Assembly: GCA_015295835.1 (NCBI GenBank)
Contig: DVEG01000004.1
Coordinates: 124,001 to 188,000, forward strand
Direction of reading: 5' to 3'
Source of the DNA: Oscillatoriaceae cyanobacterium M7585_C2015_266
Lineage (GTDB): Bacteria > Cyanobacteriota > Cyanobacteriia > Cyanobacteriales > Oscillatoriaceae
Length of the DNA: 64,000 nucleotides
Shown piece after piece: positions 53,499-62,736 of the stretch (position 1 is its first letter; the number at the start of each line of letters is the position of its first letter). The notes under the pieces are model-generated. The model had not been told where the DNA came from and ran no database searches. It saw only the letters and a program-made list of their open reading frames with translations. A program made the position numbers and the translations under genes.

Positions 53499-56294
53499 TT
53501 ATATTACAGATGGTAAGACTAATTTACTTACAGTCCGACCTTCCTCATTATAATAAAAATGCAATTCACCTGCCATTTGCTCAACAAGGTATCGACAAAT
53601 CAACAGGTGACGAGCAGAAGGATAATCGAGACTAGAAAGGTTAATTAAGTCAGCAGAATAACCAACTTGTAAATCAGCCATTAAAGTAGAGGGGAGTGAG
53701 CCACTATCAATCACTGACAGCTCAACCTTTGCGGAATTTAAAGTACGACACCAGATATCTAGACGACCCCCTTTTGGGGTGCGGCGACAAGCAGCAACAA
53801 GGATTTCGTAGACAATCCATTCAATTTTCAACATATCTGCTCGAATGCTGAGCTTGTCTTCACCGTGGACTTGGGACCAGATTTGACGCTTATAAATAAT
53901 AGAAGCGACTCGCTCAAGCCCTCGCCTCAATAAACCAGCAACAGGTACAATTTCCGTTTGCAAGTGCAGTTGCCATTGTTCCGAGGTAAGCAACTCACGC
54001 ATAGATTGCACTGAAGAAATCAAATGTCGAGAGATTTGCTGTAATTGCATAGCTTGTAAAGAACCAAGAGTACCTCGAAAACGTTCTGTTGACTCATTTA
54101 TTTCATTGCTTAAAACTTGCAGACGATTAACAGCTGCTTCTACGATTCGATAAAAATCTTCAAAACGACGATGTTTGTACCAGTTAAGACATTCCAACTC
54201 TTGTCGCTGCGACTCAAAAATTTGCTGCAAAAGCAAATAACGACGGCACCAAGCTATTTGACAGACAGTAAGATTAATTCCTTCTATTGTTTCTTGGGAA
54301 AAACGACAACCAGACTGGGGCGCTAAAAACAGCACTCCTGTTGGTTGGTGATGTGGAGCGGTACGTAGAGCGATCGCTAAAATTTGGTCAACATTTGGAC
54401 TTTTTAAACACCTCATAATTTCCGGAGACAAATCACTGACTTTAACCTGTAAAGGTCTTTCAGTGGCCAAAATTGACTGTAATAAAGAATCGCTTTGCAC
54501 AGGAATATTAAACAAAGTATCTTGCTCATTAGTTACAAAAGTAACAAAGTGACCAAAATTTCTACCAGGTAACCAAAAAATTGCTGCTGCCAAAGAACAA
54601 TCATAAAATTTAGCTAACTGTTGCAAGATTAAACGCTCATATTTTTGCAAATTTACATTAGACTGTGCCAGAGCGTTGAAATTAAACTGTAGAGTATCAA
54701 AAAATCGTTGCTGCTCCTCAATAGTGCTTTGTAATCGCCACTGATGAAAAAGTAAACCGATTTGCTGGCTGACAGTATAAATAAGCTCGCATTCTCTAAG
54801 ACTCCAAGTGCGTGCTGAGTCATTGGTAAATATAATCAGCCCTTCCAAAGAATGGCCACTCATTAGACTGCAAACTACGAGCGCTCGCACGCCCACTTCC
54901 AAAAAAATCGGGCGCCAATCAAGCAACTTTAGTTCCTCACCCCAATTCTCAATTTCAATTGCCTCTTGAGAACCTTGCAGCATTTGCAAATCTATCTCAT
55001 TCAGAGCTGGTAGCGGCGTTGGTATAGAAATCGGTTTTTTAACGCGAGTATGAGCAGTCTGATAGACAACATCGAACTTGCCGCAATCACGCTTGTAAAG
55101 CAAAACCAGAAATCGTGAACCTCCCAAATGTTCTAAAAGTCTTTCACCGCAGAGCTTCAGTATTGCTTTCCAATCTGGCTCATTACAAATAGCGTGAGTC
55201 AAATCTGCTGTCAAAATCTGATCCGACTTTATTTGCGAAATAGTATCCTCCAAATTCATCACCGGAGCGACTAATGCCACTAATTGAGCTACTCCCCGGA
55301 TATAATTTTTTTCTTGTTCTTGCCAGATACGGGCATCATTATTTTCTACAGCCAAAAAACCTAATAGTTTTTTTTCAACTAGGATAGGAGCTGCTAAAAG
55401 ACTTCGTACCCGTATTAACTGCATTAAAAGGTTGGTAACTTCTGCGTTAAGAGATGAGAAAGACTCACCAATAGTAACAAGATTATCAGCCACTAAAGCT
55501 TGGTAGAAACTGGTGACTTCGGATACCATAATCCCAGAGACGGGGCGCTCGCTTTCTCTAAAACCCGTTATTCTCTTACAACTGCTAGCACGCAGCCAAA
55601 AATAGCGACGTTCTGGATTATACCAATAAATATTAGTACGGTGAGGTTCAACAAACTTGTGAGTTTCCTCAACAACAGCTTCCAGACATTGCTCAAGAGT
55701 AGTGCTCGCCCGTAATTTCCCCAGCAATCTTAGTAGAGGCTGATTGGGATGTTTAGTTTGCTGTCTTTGCCAATCTATTTCAATCTGATATAATGCTGCC
55801 CCCAATCCTCCTAATACCATTGACAATTGAGCTTTTTCTTCTGCCTTTAACGATACTCCCCAGAGCTGTGTGCCCAACAGGGCGACGCCAAAACAGCGGT
55901 TTTTGTAGCGGATAGGGAAAATTAAAGTTCCTTGAATGTTAAATTGTTGTGCTACCTTGCGCCATTCTCCTGCTCGTAATTCTTCCCGCAAGTCAGAAAG
56001 TACCACTGCCCGCTGTTGAATGACTACTTGTTCAAGAATATCCCCTGGCATCAAGATAAAACGCTGTTTTAACAGAGGGATATCTCCCTCTGGGGTTCGA
56101 CCTCCTTTTCCCAGTAAGCGATGATCCAAGCGATCATAAAAACCAATCCAAAGTAATTTATACTCAAACTGCGTTTCCAAGTAGGATAGAGTTGTTTCTA
56201 TTAAGATCTCGACATTTTCCTGTTCGCGGAGGATTTGTAGAGTACGCCCTAGGGCAATAATTCGTTTTTCATAGCTTTTTTCCGGTAAACCCAT
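53499..56294 (-). CDS. multi-GAF sensor with degenerate histidine-kinase end
   Basis: About 931 aa, cytosolic. Four GAF-like regions can be followed: about 10-175 (ILREQENVEILIETTLSYL), 190-345 (LRASTTLEQCLEAVVEETHKF), 370-520 and 560-700. The last 230 residues have a helix-rich dimerisation-like part and an ATPase-like end, but no H-box (no HEIR/HELR-type motif), an N-box reduced to VYEILVAACRRTPKGG and a G-box SVIDSGSLPS. It is therefore probably not a classical kinase. ATG 56294 has GGAG nine bases upstream (CTCCATTTGGAG context), better than the in-frame ATG at 56396. No regulator gene is adjacent. Confidence 0.82.
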   Translation of the reverse strand: MGLPEKSYEKRIIALGRTLQILREQENVEILIETTLSYLETQFEYKLLWIGFYDRLDHRLLGKGGRTPEGDIPLLKQRFILMPGDILEQVVIQQRAVVLSDLREELRAGEWRKVAQQFNIQGTLIFPIRYKNRCFGVALLGTQLWGVSLKAEEKAQLSMVLGGLGAALYQIEIDWQRQQTKHPNQPLLRLLGKLRASTTLEQCLEAVVEETHKFVEPHRTNIYWYNPERRYFWLRASSCKRITGFRESERPVSGIMVSEVTSFYQALVADNLVTIGESFSSLNAEVTNLLMQLIRVRSLLAAPILVEKKLLGFLAVENNDARIWQEQEKNYIRGVAQLVALVAPVMNLEDTISQIKSDQILTADLTHAICNEPDWKAILKLCGERLLEHLGGSRFLVLLYKRDCGKFDVVYQTAHTRVKKPISIPTPLPALNEIDLQMLQGSQEAIEIENWGEELKLLDWRPIFLEVGVRALVVCSLMSGHSLEGLIIFTNDSARTWSLRECELIYTVSQQIGLLFHQWRLQSTIEEQQRFFDTLQFNFNALAQSNVNLQKYERLILQQLAKFYDCSLAAAIFWLPGRNFGHFVTFVTNEQDTLFNIPVQSDSLLQSILATERPLQVKVSDLSPEIMRCLKSPNVDQILAIALRTAPHHQPTGVLFLAPQSGCRFSQETIEGINLTVCQIAWCRRYLLLQQIFESQRQELECLNWYKHRRFEDFYRIVEAAVNRLQVLSNEINESTERFRGTLGSLQAMQLQQISRHLISSVQSMRELLTSEQWQLHLQTEIVPVAGLLRRGLERVASIIYKRQIWSQVHGEDKLSIRADMLKIEWIVYEILVAACRRTPKGGRLDIWCRTLNSAKVELSVIDSGSLPSTLMADLQVGYSADLINLSSLDYPSARHLLICRYLVEQMAGELHFYYNEEGRTVSKLVLPSVI

Positions 56295-56615
56295 CTTTAT
56301 TATCTCCAAATGGAGTAGTATTGTTGTTACATAGGTGGAAGAAATGGTAAAAAATAGTAGATTTTGGAGCTTGTGGCATTTAAAAGCCCGTCTCACCTTT
56401 TACTACGCAGTTTTCTGAAAATAATTTTAAGAAGTAATATTTCTGTGTATTCTAAAGTTCTCATCACGAAATAACATTGCTAAAATCTGTAAAATAAAAG
56501 GAGTCTTTCAAATTGGATTAAAGAAGATAATCTCACTTATTGTATAACAAAATAAGTAACTTAACATATAAAGCGTACTTAATTTCGTGACCTCCTAAAT
56601 TCAACCTAGTACCTT

Positions 56616-57749
56616 ATGGATATATATAAGTCTATTCTCCGCCCTATTTTGTTCTCTGGATTAAAAGCTGAGCCAGAATTCTTGCACCATCAAGTTATGC
56701 AGATATTGCGCTGGCTAGCTGAAGATAGAAAAAGTTTCCCACCTAGTTTAATTCGTGACTATTTTCAGCAAACGTGCTGTCTGTCAGATGAACGTTTAAA
56801 ACAAACCCTCTGGGGACTTTCTTTTCCGAATCCTATCGGGTTGGCTGCGGGATATGACAAAGATGGAGAGGCTCTAAGTGTGTGGTCAAATTTTGGCTTT
56901 GGGTTTGCTGAAGTTGGTACTGTGACTCTGGAGGCTCAACCAGGAAATCCTCACCCCCGCTTATTCCGTTTGCCGAGAGATTTAGCGGTTTTAAATCGGA
57001 TGGGATTTAATAATCAAGGAGCGGCGGCAATGGCAAAACGATTTTCTTTGTTTGCAAGGGAAAAAATTGCACAAAAAATTCCTATAGGAATAAATTTAGG
57101 AAAATCGAAAGTAACACCTTTAGAAAAAGCGGCAGCGGATTATTTAGGAAGTTTTCGGCTTTTGAAAGAATGGGGAGATTACTTTGTTGTTAATGTTTCG
57201 TCTCCGAATACGCCTGGATTGCGATCGCTACAGGAAAGTAGTCAATTAGCTACTATCTTCGACGCTATCCAACAGGAGAATCAGGGGCAGAAGCCGCTTT
57301 TGGTAAAAATTGCCCCAGATTTAGATTGGGAGGCGATCACTCAAATAATTGAACTTACTAAAACCTATCAACTCTCTGGAATTATCGCCACCAATACTAC
57401 TATCAGCCGCGATGGCTTAAAAACTAAAATTATAGACAAAACTGGCAAATCCGTTAAAGAAGAAGCTGGTGGAATTAGCGGTGCCCCATTAAGACAACGT
57501 TCTACAGAAATTATCCGCTTTATTTGGCAACAAACACAAGGCACCCTGACAATTATCGGTAGTGGTGGTATCTTTACTGCTGAAGATGCTTGGGAAAAAA
57601 TCATAGCTGGTGCAAGTTTAGTACAAGTTTATACCGGATTAATTTATGAAGGTCCCTGGATGATACGCCGCCTTAATGAAGGGTTGCTACAAAAATTATC
57701 AGAACGAGGATTATCTAATATTTCCCAAGCAATTGGTTTAGAAAAATGA
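56616..57749 (+). CDS. pyrD: dihydroorotate dehydrogenase (quinone), class 2
   Basis: PyrD oxidises dihydroorotate to orotate in pyrimidine synthesis and delivers electrons to membrane quinones. The FMN barrel has [43 protein letters not shown] and [16 protein letters not shown] (catalytic Ser region). Then [31 protein letters not shown] and [13 protein letters not shown]. The N-terminal about 40 residues form the membrane-associating helix pair of class 2. At 377 aa it is of typical length. The start is ATG 56616. It converges on the DUF1400 hydrolase gene. Confidence 0.96.
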   Translation: MDIYKSILRPILFSGLKAEPEFLHHQVMQILRWLAEDRKSFPPSLIRDYFQQTCCLSDERLKQTLWGLSFPNPIGLAAGYDKDGEALSVWSNFGFGFAEVGTVTLEAQPGNPHPRLFRLPRDLAVLNRMGFNNQGAAAMAKRFSLFAREKIAQKIPIGINLGKSKVTPLEKAAADYLGSFRLLKEWGDYFVVNVSSPNTPGLRSLQESSQLATIFDAIQQENQGQKPLLVKIAPDLDWEAITQIIELTKTYQLSGIIATNTTISRDGLKTKIIDKTGKSVKEEAGGISGAPLRQRSTEIIRFIWQQTQGTLTIIGSGGIFTAEDAWEKIIAGASLVQVYTGLIYEGPWMIRRLNEGLLQKLSERGLSNISQAIGLEK

Positions 57750-57792
57750 GCTATAAAAAATACTATTTACTCTGAATAAAATTTTTTATAGC
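57750..57792. terminator. bidirectional terminator, 12-bp perfect inverted repeat
   Basis: GCTATAAAAAAT (57750-57761) and ATTTTTTATAGC (57781-57792) are perfect reverse complements separated by 19 bases. The pair spans the pyrD stop region and the last codons of the convergent hydrolase gene (stop at 57763). T runs occur on each side, as expected for an overlapping two-way terminator. Confidence 0.65.
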
Positions 57793-59388
57793 TATTTCAA
57801 GTTCAGCAGGAATATGTCTAACAAGACGAATTGGAAAAGCTTCTGTAGAAGCATAATAAGCATATTCAGGTGTGAGAAATATGGCATACTTTTCGGCATC
57901 GGCAGTCATTTGAGCAGCCATTGCTAAAGTGATTGCTTTCATATAATTACGAATTTCGAAAGACTGTTCGCCGTATATTTCACCTCCTCTAATTGGAGTA
58001 TTTGTATTATCTTCGCGATTAATAGCGAACCAAGGATCTTGAATACTAAGATGAGTAGCTCCTAACATTGCTACAAGCCATTTAGGAGCAGAAATTTTTG
58101 TAAAAGGCAGAATTTGTTCGCTGAGCGCTGGAGTAATTTTATCGGCAGATGCGGCTACAATTAGGGTAGGAATTTGAATTTTGCTTAATCCGGTTTCGCC
58201 AAAGATTAGAGAGCTAATGGGATTAATAGCGATCGCACTTTTAATACGATTATCTCCTACTTGATAGCGGTTTTCCGGAAGCCCGCTAGCAACACACTGT
58301 AACCCTTCTCCCAAACTCAAAGAAATCAAATTACTTTGACAGCGCTGTTTCAATTTTTCGAGTTGTAATTCACCCCCCGCACTAGATAATGCTGTACCCC
58401 CGCCCATTGAATGCCCGACTATCATCACATTATTAGTAGCTAGTTTACCTTGTAGGGGATTAACTGTTTTATTTAATTTTTCTAATTCATCTAAGACAAA
58501 ACTAATATCTCTAGCTCGCTCTAAAAATTCTTCCGGTTTTATCAGAGAACCACCTGCTAATGCCTTATTATAATGCTCTGCATTGCTACCAGGATGTTCT
58601 GGAGTAACAGCAATATAACCATGAGAAGCAAGATGTTCAGCAAGATAACGCATATCAGTACGAACAGAGCTAAAACCATGAGAAAAAATAATTATGGGTT
58701 TAGCTGCAGTAGCAGAAGTTGAGTAATAAATATCAACTGGAATAACTCGCTGACGCTGTGTATCTTTTAAAATCAGTTGCCGCACTTGTACAACAGCGCT
58801 CCCTGATTGTGTGGGATCAAAAGGTAAATTCATAGAAAAATTTTGGGGAGCTAGTTGTGGGGAAATAGCGCTCATGAATCGCTGGGTTTGCCAAAAAGAG
58901 GTATTTAAATTACTCATTACTTTAAATGCCTGCTTTAAATCAATTATTAAGCGATCGCTTGGATATGCTTCAATAAAACTGAGAATCGACAAACCTTTTG
59001 GTGCTCTCGCTCCTAATATCATTGCTGCTCTCAAAGCAATTGTGCCGGCATAGTCTTCCCGTGGTGTAATCGTTGCTAAATCTGAAAGAATTATCATTCC
59101 CATGCGAGTATTTAATAATTTACTTAGTGTAACTATATTGATAGGAATGCTTGTTTTTAAAGCTTCTATTACTAGATTCCTCTGTTGAGGAGACAGTCGT
59201 TTTGCATAACTTTTCAAAGACTCTGGAATAGTACCTGTTTCAGCAAGATTTCGTAATTCTTTGACGTCAATTGATTGTGATAAAGAAGCGTAACGAAGAA
59301 CTATTTTTTGGGCGGCTAAAGTTGGCTCGTTGATTATGCAAATCACGGCCATTGCCGTTGCTATTCTCAATAGCTTTTTGATGCTCAT
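57763..59388 (-). CDS. exported alpha/beta hydrolase with N-terminal DUF1400
   Basis: 541 aa with a signal peptide (residues 1-26; LLRIATAMAVICIINEPTLAAQ, cited in part). Residues 27-165 resemble DUF1400, a cyanobacterial N-terminal domain (IVLRYASLSQSIDV, LSPQQRNLVIEAL). Residues 200-530 form an alpha/beta hydrolase of the chlorophyllase/platelet-activating-factor acetylhydrolase type: IIFSHGFSSVRTDM (oxyanion), GHSMGGGTALSS (nucleophile Ser), and a C-terminal His region ATHLSIQDP. The substrate is unknown; it is expected to act in the periplasm. ATG 59388. Confidence 0.88.
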   Translation of the reverse strand: MSIKKLLRIATAMAVICIINEPTLAAQKIVLRYASLSQSIDVKELRNLAETGTIPESLKSYAKRLSPQQRNLVIEALKTSIPINIVTLSKLLNTRMGMIILSDLATITPREDYAGTIALRAAMILGARAPKGLSILSFIEAYPSDRLIIDLKQAFKVMSNLNTSFWQTQRFMSAISPQLAPQNFSMNLPFDPTQSGSAVVQVRQLILKDTQRQRVIPVDIYYSTSATAAKPIIIFSHGFSSVRTDMRYLAEHLASHGYIAVTPEHPGSNAEHYNKALAGGSLIKPEEFLERARDISFVLDELEKLNKTVNPLQGKLATNNVMIVGHSMGGGTALSSAGGELQLEKLKQRCQSNLISLSLGEGLQCVASGLPENRYQVGDNRIKSAIAINPISSLIFGETGLSKIQIPTLIVAASADKITPALSEQILPFTKISAPKWLVAMLGATHLSIQDPWFAINREDNTNTPIRGGEIYGEQSFEIRNYMKAITLAMAAQMTADAEKYAIFLTPEYAYYASTEAFPIRLVRHIPAELEIAIKNFIQSK

Positions 59389-59816
59389 ATTTTTTATTTA
59401 AATTCTCAATCTATTTGCTATTAACACGATATTGGTGTCGGCATCGGGAGATTTTAGCTATTGTTAAAGCCGAGATTACCAGGATTATGGAATTATGATA
59501 TTTTTGCGGTTATTGGGTATAAAAAATGGAAAAATAAAGAATATAGCTTTTTAAACTTGTATATAAAAGACAAAGAAACTTATGCGATCGCAGTTGGGGC
59601 GTATCTCTGAAATTTGAAATTAAGTTTTTGTGTGGCGGGAGAATTTATTTAGTAACTGAAGATACTTTTTTTCTTCTATAAGTTCATTCTTCTAGCTTTC
59701 ATTAAAAAATTCCGGAAATATTGACGGCTAGCTTGTAGAGATTCTTTCAGAAGCTATAAGAGCTTGGTACGGAAAAGTGCCATAGACTGTTCGCGCTGTT
59801 TACTAGAAGCAAAGCT
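59389..59816. other. intergenic region, no gene recognised
   Basis: About 430 bp separates the divergent hydrolase gene and the next small ORF. It contains one HIP1-like site near 59584 and AT-rich sequence that probably holds promoters. No RNA gene or repeat was seen. Confidence 0.35.
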
Positions 59817-60005
59817 ATGTCAGAAAAACTTATTCTAGCCTTATTTATCACTTGTTTACTACAGATACTAGCAAATCTTTATTCTTCTGCCATCTCAATC
59901 TCATCGATTATTCGGAAGTTTGATACATTTAAGGCTTTTACGGAATATACTAACCATATGGCAGAAAATTCTAAACATGTTATTTCCCCTCTCGCTGAAG
60001 GTTAA
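59817..60005 (+). CDS. possible small membrane protein, 62 aa
   Basis: ATG 59817 opens a 62-codon frame with one hydrophobic helix at residues 4-28 (LILALFITCLLQILANLYSS) and a polar tail. The ribosome site is weak (GAAGCAAAGCT) and no family was recognised. It lies 110 bp before the peptidoglycan-binding protein gene. A real small membrane protein is possible. Confidence 0.35.
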   Translation: MSEKLILALFITCLLQILANLYSSAISISSIIRKFDTFKAFTEYTNHMAENSKHVISPLAEG

Positions 60006-60114
60006 AAAATGTTGCTTTTGATTGCGTTTCCTTAAAATTATCTGCTCAATTACGACATAAAACATTTTCCAGTTAAACTAAAAAGAGAAAATAATTTGTA
60101 AGTTCTAAAAAAAT

Positions 60115-60933
60115 ATGAAAACTGCTAATTGTATGCATCCAACAATTGTAGAAAAACCAGCATCCTTTACTTTTAAAACCTGTCTGTTATTATTACGCTG
60201 GCTTAAGCTCCCGCTGGCATTGTTTATTCTTAGCACGACAAAAGCCGTACATGCTGCTTCGCCTGGAGATTTTGGCGAAACTGTTAGTTGTATTCAACAG
60301 CAATTATATGATTTCGGGTATTTTTATGGCCCTTTCACTGGTTATTATGGCCCTCTGACTCAAAAGGCGGTGACTCGTTTTCAACAAGACTATGGTTTGC
60401 AGGTTGATGGTATTGCTGGTGTTGCTACTCTACGCAAACTCGGCTGTATCAGTAAGTCTGATAACAAAAGCAGTGGTTATGACGGGGAAATACTATCACG
60501 CGGTTCTAGAGGTTCGCGAGTATATGCCCTGCAGCGGGATTTGACTGCTGTCGGTTTTTATAATGGTCCAATTACTGGTTATTTTGGTTCTTTGACTGAG
60601 CAAGCTGTTATCCGTTTTCAACGTTATTATGGGTTGCGCGCTGATGGGATTGCTGGCTCTTCTACTTTAAGTAAGTTAGTATTTGCTCTCTCTGGTAAGG
60701 AGAATGTAAATTTTCAGAGTGGTAATTTGGCACGTGGTTCTAGAGGTTCACGAGTGTATGCCCTGCAGCGGGATTTGACTGCTGTCGGTTTTTATAATGG
60801 TCCAATTACTGGTTATTTTGGTTCTTTGACTGAGCAAGCTGTTATCCGTTTTCAACGTTATTATGGGTTGCGTGTTGATGGAATTGTTGGGCCAAGTACT
60901 CAAAGGCTTTTGTATGCTATGACTTTTCGTTGA
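60115..60933 (+). CDS. exported protein with three peptidoglycan-binding (PG_binding_1) repeats
   Basis: 272 aa. The N-terminus has a basic stretch, a hydrophobic segment and a likely cleavage site VHAAS near residue 46. Three PG_binding_1 domains follow: about 52-108 (LTQKAVTRFQQDYGLQVDGIAG, cited in part), 128-190 and 206-268 (GFYNGPITGYFG...LTEQAVIRFQRYYG). No catalytic domain (amidase, lytic transglycosylase, L,D-transpeptidase) is present, so it is a wall-binding protein of unknown job. Repeats 2 and 3 are nearly identical in DNA. It is followed by a related gene (128 bp). Confidence 0.88.
   Translation: MKTANCMHPTIVEKPASFTFKTCLLLLRWLKLPLALFILSTTKAVHAASPGDFGETVSCIQQQLYDFGYFYGPFTGYYGPLTQKAVTRFQQDYGLQVDGIAGVATLRKLGCISKSDNKSSGYDGEILSRGSRGSRVYALQRDLTAVGFYNGPITGYFGSLTEQAVIRFQRYYGLRADGIAGSSTLSKLVFALSGKENVNFQSGNLARGSRGSRVYALQRDLTAVGFYNGPITGYFGSLTEQAVIRFQRYYGLRVDGIVGPSTQRLLYAMTFR
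60523..60872 (+). repeat. 116-bp perfect direct repeat inside the 60115 gene
   Basis: Bases 60523-60638 and 60757-60872 are identical over 116 bp (offset 234 bp, 78 codons), with a few silent or conservative changes just outside. The identity includes third codon positions, so the duplication or a gene conversion is recent. The reading frame is kept. Confidence 0.9.
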
Positions 60934-61060
60934 TTTTAAGGTAAATGGTGTTGGTTTCTTTGATTATTGTTTGTGGCGATCACATCTTTATCTCTAGCAA
61001 TACCATATTTTTCAGGAGTAAAACTTTTCTAAGGCTTTTGCAACTATTGGAAAGACAATT

Positions 61061-61954
61061 ATGGAAGCTCTAGCTTATGCACATTTGGTGACAGTTTATG
61101 AAAAATCTGTAAAACAAGAAAATCCGGTTTTTCGAAAAAACTGGATTTCTGAGTCAAAGGAAGGCTGCTACTGGAAAAATTTATTTCGGCGTGTTTCATC
61201 GCCGACTCTTTCGCTGTTGGCTGTGTCGCTGAGTTGGTTTGGTATGGCTGACAGTTCGATAGCAGCTTTACAGCGAGGAGATAATGGTCAAGAGGTGACG
61301 CATCTGCAACATTTATTAATGAAATCTGGTTATTATAATGGCCCGATTACTGGGTATTTTGGTGAATTGACAGAGGAGGCTGTTAAGCGGGCTCAGCAAG
61401 CTCAGGGGCAATCTGTAGATGGGATTGCTGACGAACGCTTGATTTCTTCTTTACAGAATTCTGGCAATAATACTACTCAGGTACAGTTAGCCAGAGGAGA
61501 TAGCGGTGAAGCAATTATTGATTTGCAAAATAATTTAAAAGCTGCTGGATATTATGATGGCCCTGTAACTGGCTTTTTTGGTTCTCTGACGGAAGCGGCT
61601 GTGATGGCATTTCAACAAGCCAAGGGGCTATCGGTGAATGGTATTGTCGATGAAAAAATTCTCTCTCTCCTCAATGAGGAGATAAAGGCGATGTCATCTG
61701 TTTCGCCTGTGGTTAGTGCCTCTGCCACAGAAACCGCTTTTCCTGTTGATAATCTTTTTTTTGGCTGCAGTGGTGATGCCGTACTTGAACTCCAGAAGCG
61801 CTTACAAGCTGTTGGTTACTATGATGGTATTCTATCTGGGGATTTTGATATCGATACAGAAGCTGCTGTTATCCGCTTTCAACGTGATCAGGGTATTAAA
61901 GTCGATGGCATTGTTGGCCCTATTACTCGAGACCGTTTGATGGCTCTGCGTTAG
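61061..61954 (+). CDS. exported protein with three peptidoglycan-binding repeats (paralog)
   Basis: 297 aa. A basic, unusually long N-terminus (about 45 residues) precedes the hydrophobic segment SLLAVSLSWFGMADSSIAA. Three PG_binding_1 units follow: about 70-125 (GYYNGPITGYFGELTEEAVK), 142-200 (GYYDGPVTGFFGSLTEAAVM) and 230-293 (GYYDGILSGDFDIDTEAAVI). No catalytic domain was seen. It is a diverged paralog of the 60115 protein and ends before a terminator at 62001. The start could be later than ATG 61061. Confidence 0.87.
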   Translation: MEALAYAHLVTVYEKSVKQENPVFRKNWISESKEGCYWKNLFRRVSSPTLSLLAVSLSWFGMADSSIAALQRGDNGQEVTHLQHLLMKSGYYNGPITGYFGELTEEAVKRAQQAQGQSVDGIADERLISSLQNSGNNTTQVQLARGDSGEAIIDLQNNLKAAGYYDGPVTGFFGSLTEAAVMAFQQAKGLSVNGIVDEKILSLLNEEIKAMSSVSPVVSASATETAFPVDNLFFGCSGDAVLELQKRLQAVGYYDGILSGDFDIDTEAAVIRFQRDQGIKVDGIVGPITRDRLMALR

Positions 61955-62000
61955 CACTTTTGCTTGACTGTTCAATCGGTTTTTATTTTAGTTATTTTTT

Positions 62001-62020
62001 GCGGGCAATGCCCGCTTTTG
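62001..62020 (+). terminator. hairpin terminator after the second PG-binding gene
   Basis: GCGGGC AAT GCCCGC (62001-62015) makes a 6-bp GC stem with a 3-nt loop followed by TTTTGATTTTATTTT. It lies 46 bp after the stop at 61954. Confidence 0.85.
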
Positions 62021-62192
62021 ATTTTATTTTAAATTTAGTTTAAATTATTGATAATTAATCATTTATTTTTCCAAAGAGAAGGGAAGGATTAACTATTTTT
62101 AATAATTTGTAATAAAATGTAAAAGAAAGAACTGGAGAAGGCGATCGCACTGGGAAGAGGCGATCGCAATGAGAAAAGAGGTTGTAGAGGCA

Positions 62193-62489
62193 ATGGCTAA
62201 TATAAAATTTGCGAAAGAAAATAGAGAAGCGATCGCTGCCGATGGGGCCAACTTGAGGTTGAAAGCCTTAGAGAATGGCATCGATATATATACAACCTGG
62301 GGAAAGATGATGAATTGCGGGGGCTATGGTCAATGTGGCCTTTGTGTGGTAGAAATAGTCGAAGGGATGGAAAATCTTTCACCCCGTAATCAAGTAGAAG
62401 AGCGGAAGCTAAAGAAGAAACCGCCAAGTTACCGTTTAGCCTGTCAAACTATCGTCAATGGCTCAGTGACGGTGAAAACTAAGCCGTGA
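62193..62489 (+). CDS. 2Fe-2S plant-type ferredoxin
   Basis: About 98 aa. Begins [14 protein letters not shown]; the cluster ligands are in [11 protein letters not shown] and LACQT (Cys x5 Cys x2 Cys ... Cys). A glycine follows the first Cys as in low-potential plant-type ferredoxins. It transfers electrons in the cytosol or stroma-like space; the acceptor is unknown. ATG 62193 (GAGG upstream) matches the start I recall in relatives; an in-frame ATG at 62169, with GAAGAGG upstream, would add eight residues. Two HIP1 sites lie just before. psbM follows 47 bp downstream. Confidence 0.9.
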   Translation: MANIKFAKENREAIAADGANLRLKALENGIDIYTTWGKMMNCGGYGQCGLCVVEIVEGMENLSPRNQVEERKLKKKPPSYRLACQTIVNGSVTVKTKP

Positions 62490-62536
62490 TATTCTAAAAT
62501 TGCCAAATTTTAATTTCGTTAGAGAGGCTACAATCA

Positions 62537-62650
62537 ATGCAAGTTAATGATTTAGGATTTGTGGCTAGTATCCTGTTCGTACTTGTTCCCAGCGTTTTTC
62601 TGGTAATCTTGTATATTCAGACAGCAAGCCGGGAAGGAAAAAAGTCCTAA
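62537..62650 (+). CDS. psbM: photosystem II reaction-centre protein PsbM
   Basis: A 37-aa single-helix protein of photosystem II at the dimer interface. It begins [20 protein letters not shown] and ends TASREGKKS. The length, the N-terminal Gln-Val-Asn, the membrane helix with LVPSVFL and the ending Tyr-Ile-Gln-Thr are diagnostic. It is too short to be found by ordinary ORF cutoffs. GAGG lies 10 bp before the ATG. It is probably cotranscribed with the ferredoxin gene and followed by a terminator at 62684. Confidence 0.96.
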   Translation: MQVNDLGFVASILFVLVPSVFLVILYIQTASREGKKS

Positions 62651-62683
62651 AAGTTTGCTGTTGAGAGTTTATTCTTATGTATA

Positions 62684-62718
62684 CAAAAACCCGGTTTCTT
62701 AAAAAACCGGGGTTTTTG
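62684..62718 (+). terminator. hairpin terminator after psbM
   Basis: CAAAAACCCGGTT (62684-62696) pairs with AACCGGGGTTTTTG (62705-62718) with one bulge and is followed by TGTTTTTTG. It lies 33 bp after psbM and 19 bp before the convergent universal-stress gene stop, so it may work in both directions. The core resembles the hairpin at 35258. Confidence 0.85.
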
Positions 62719-62736
62719 TGTTTTTTGTTAGTTAGG

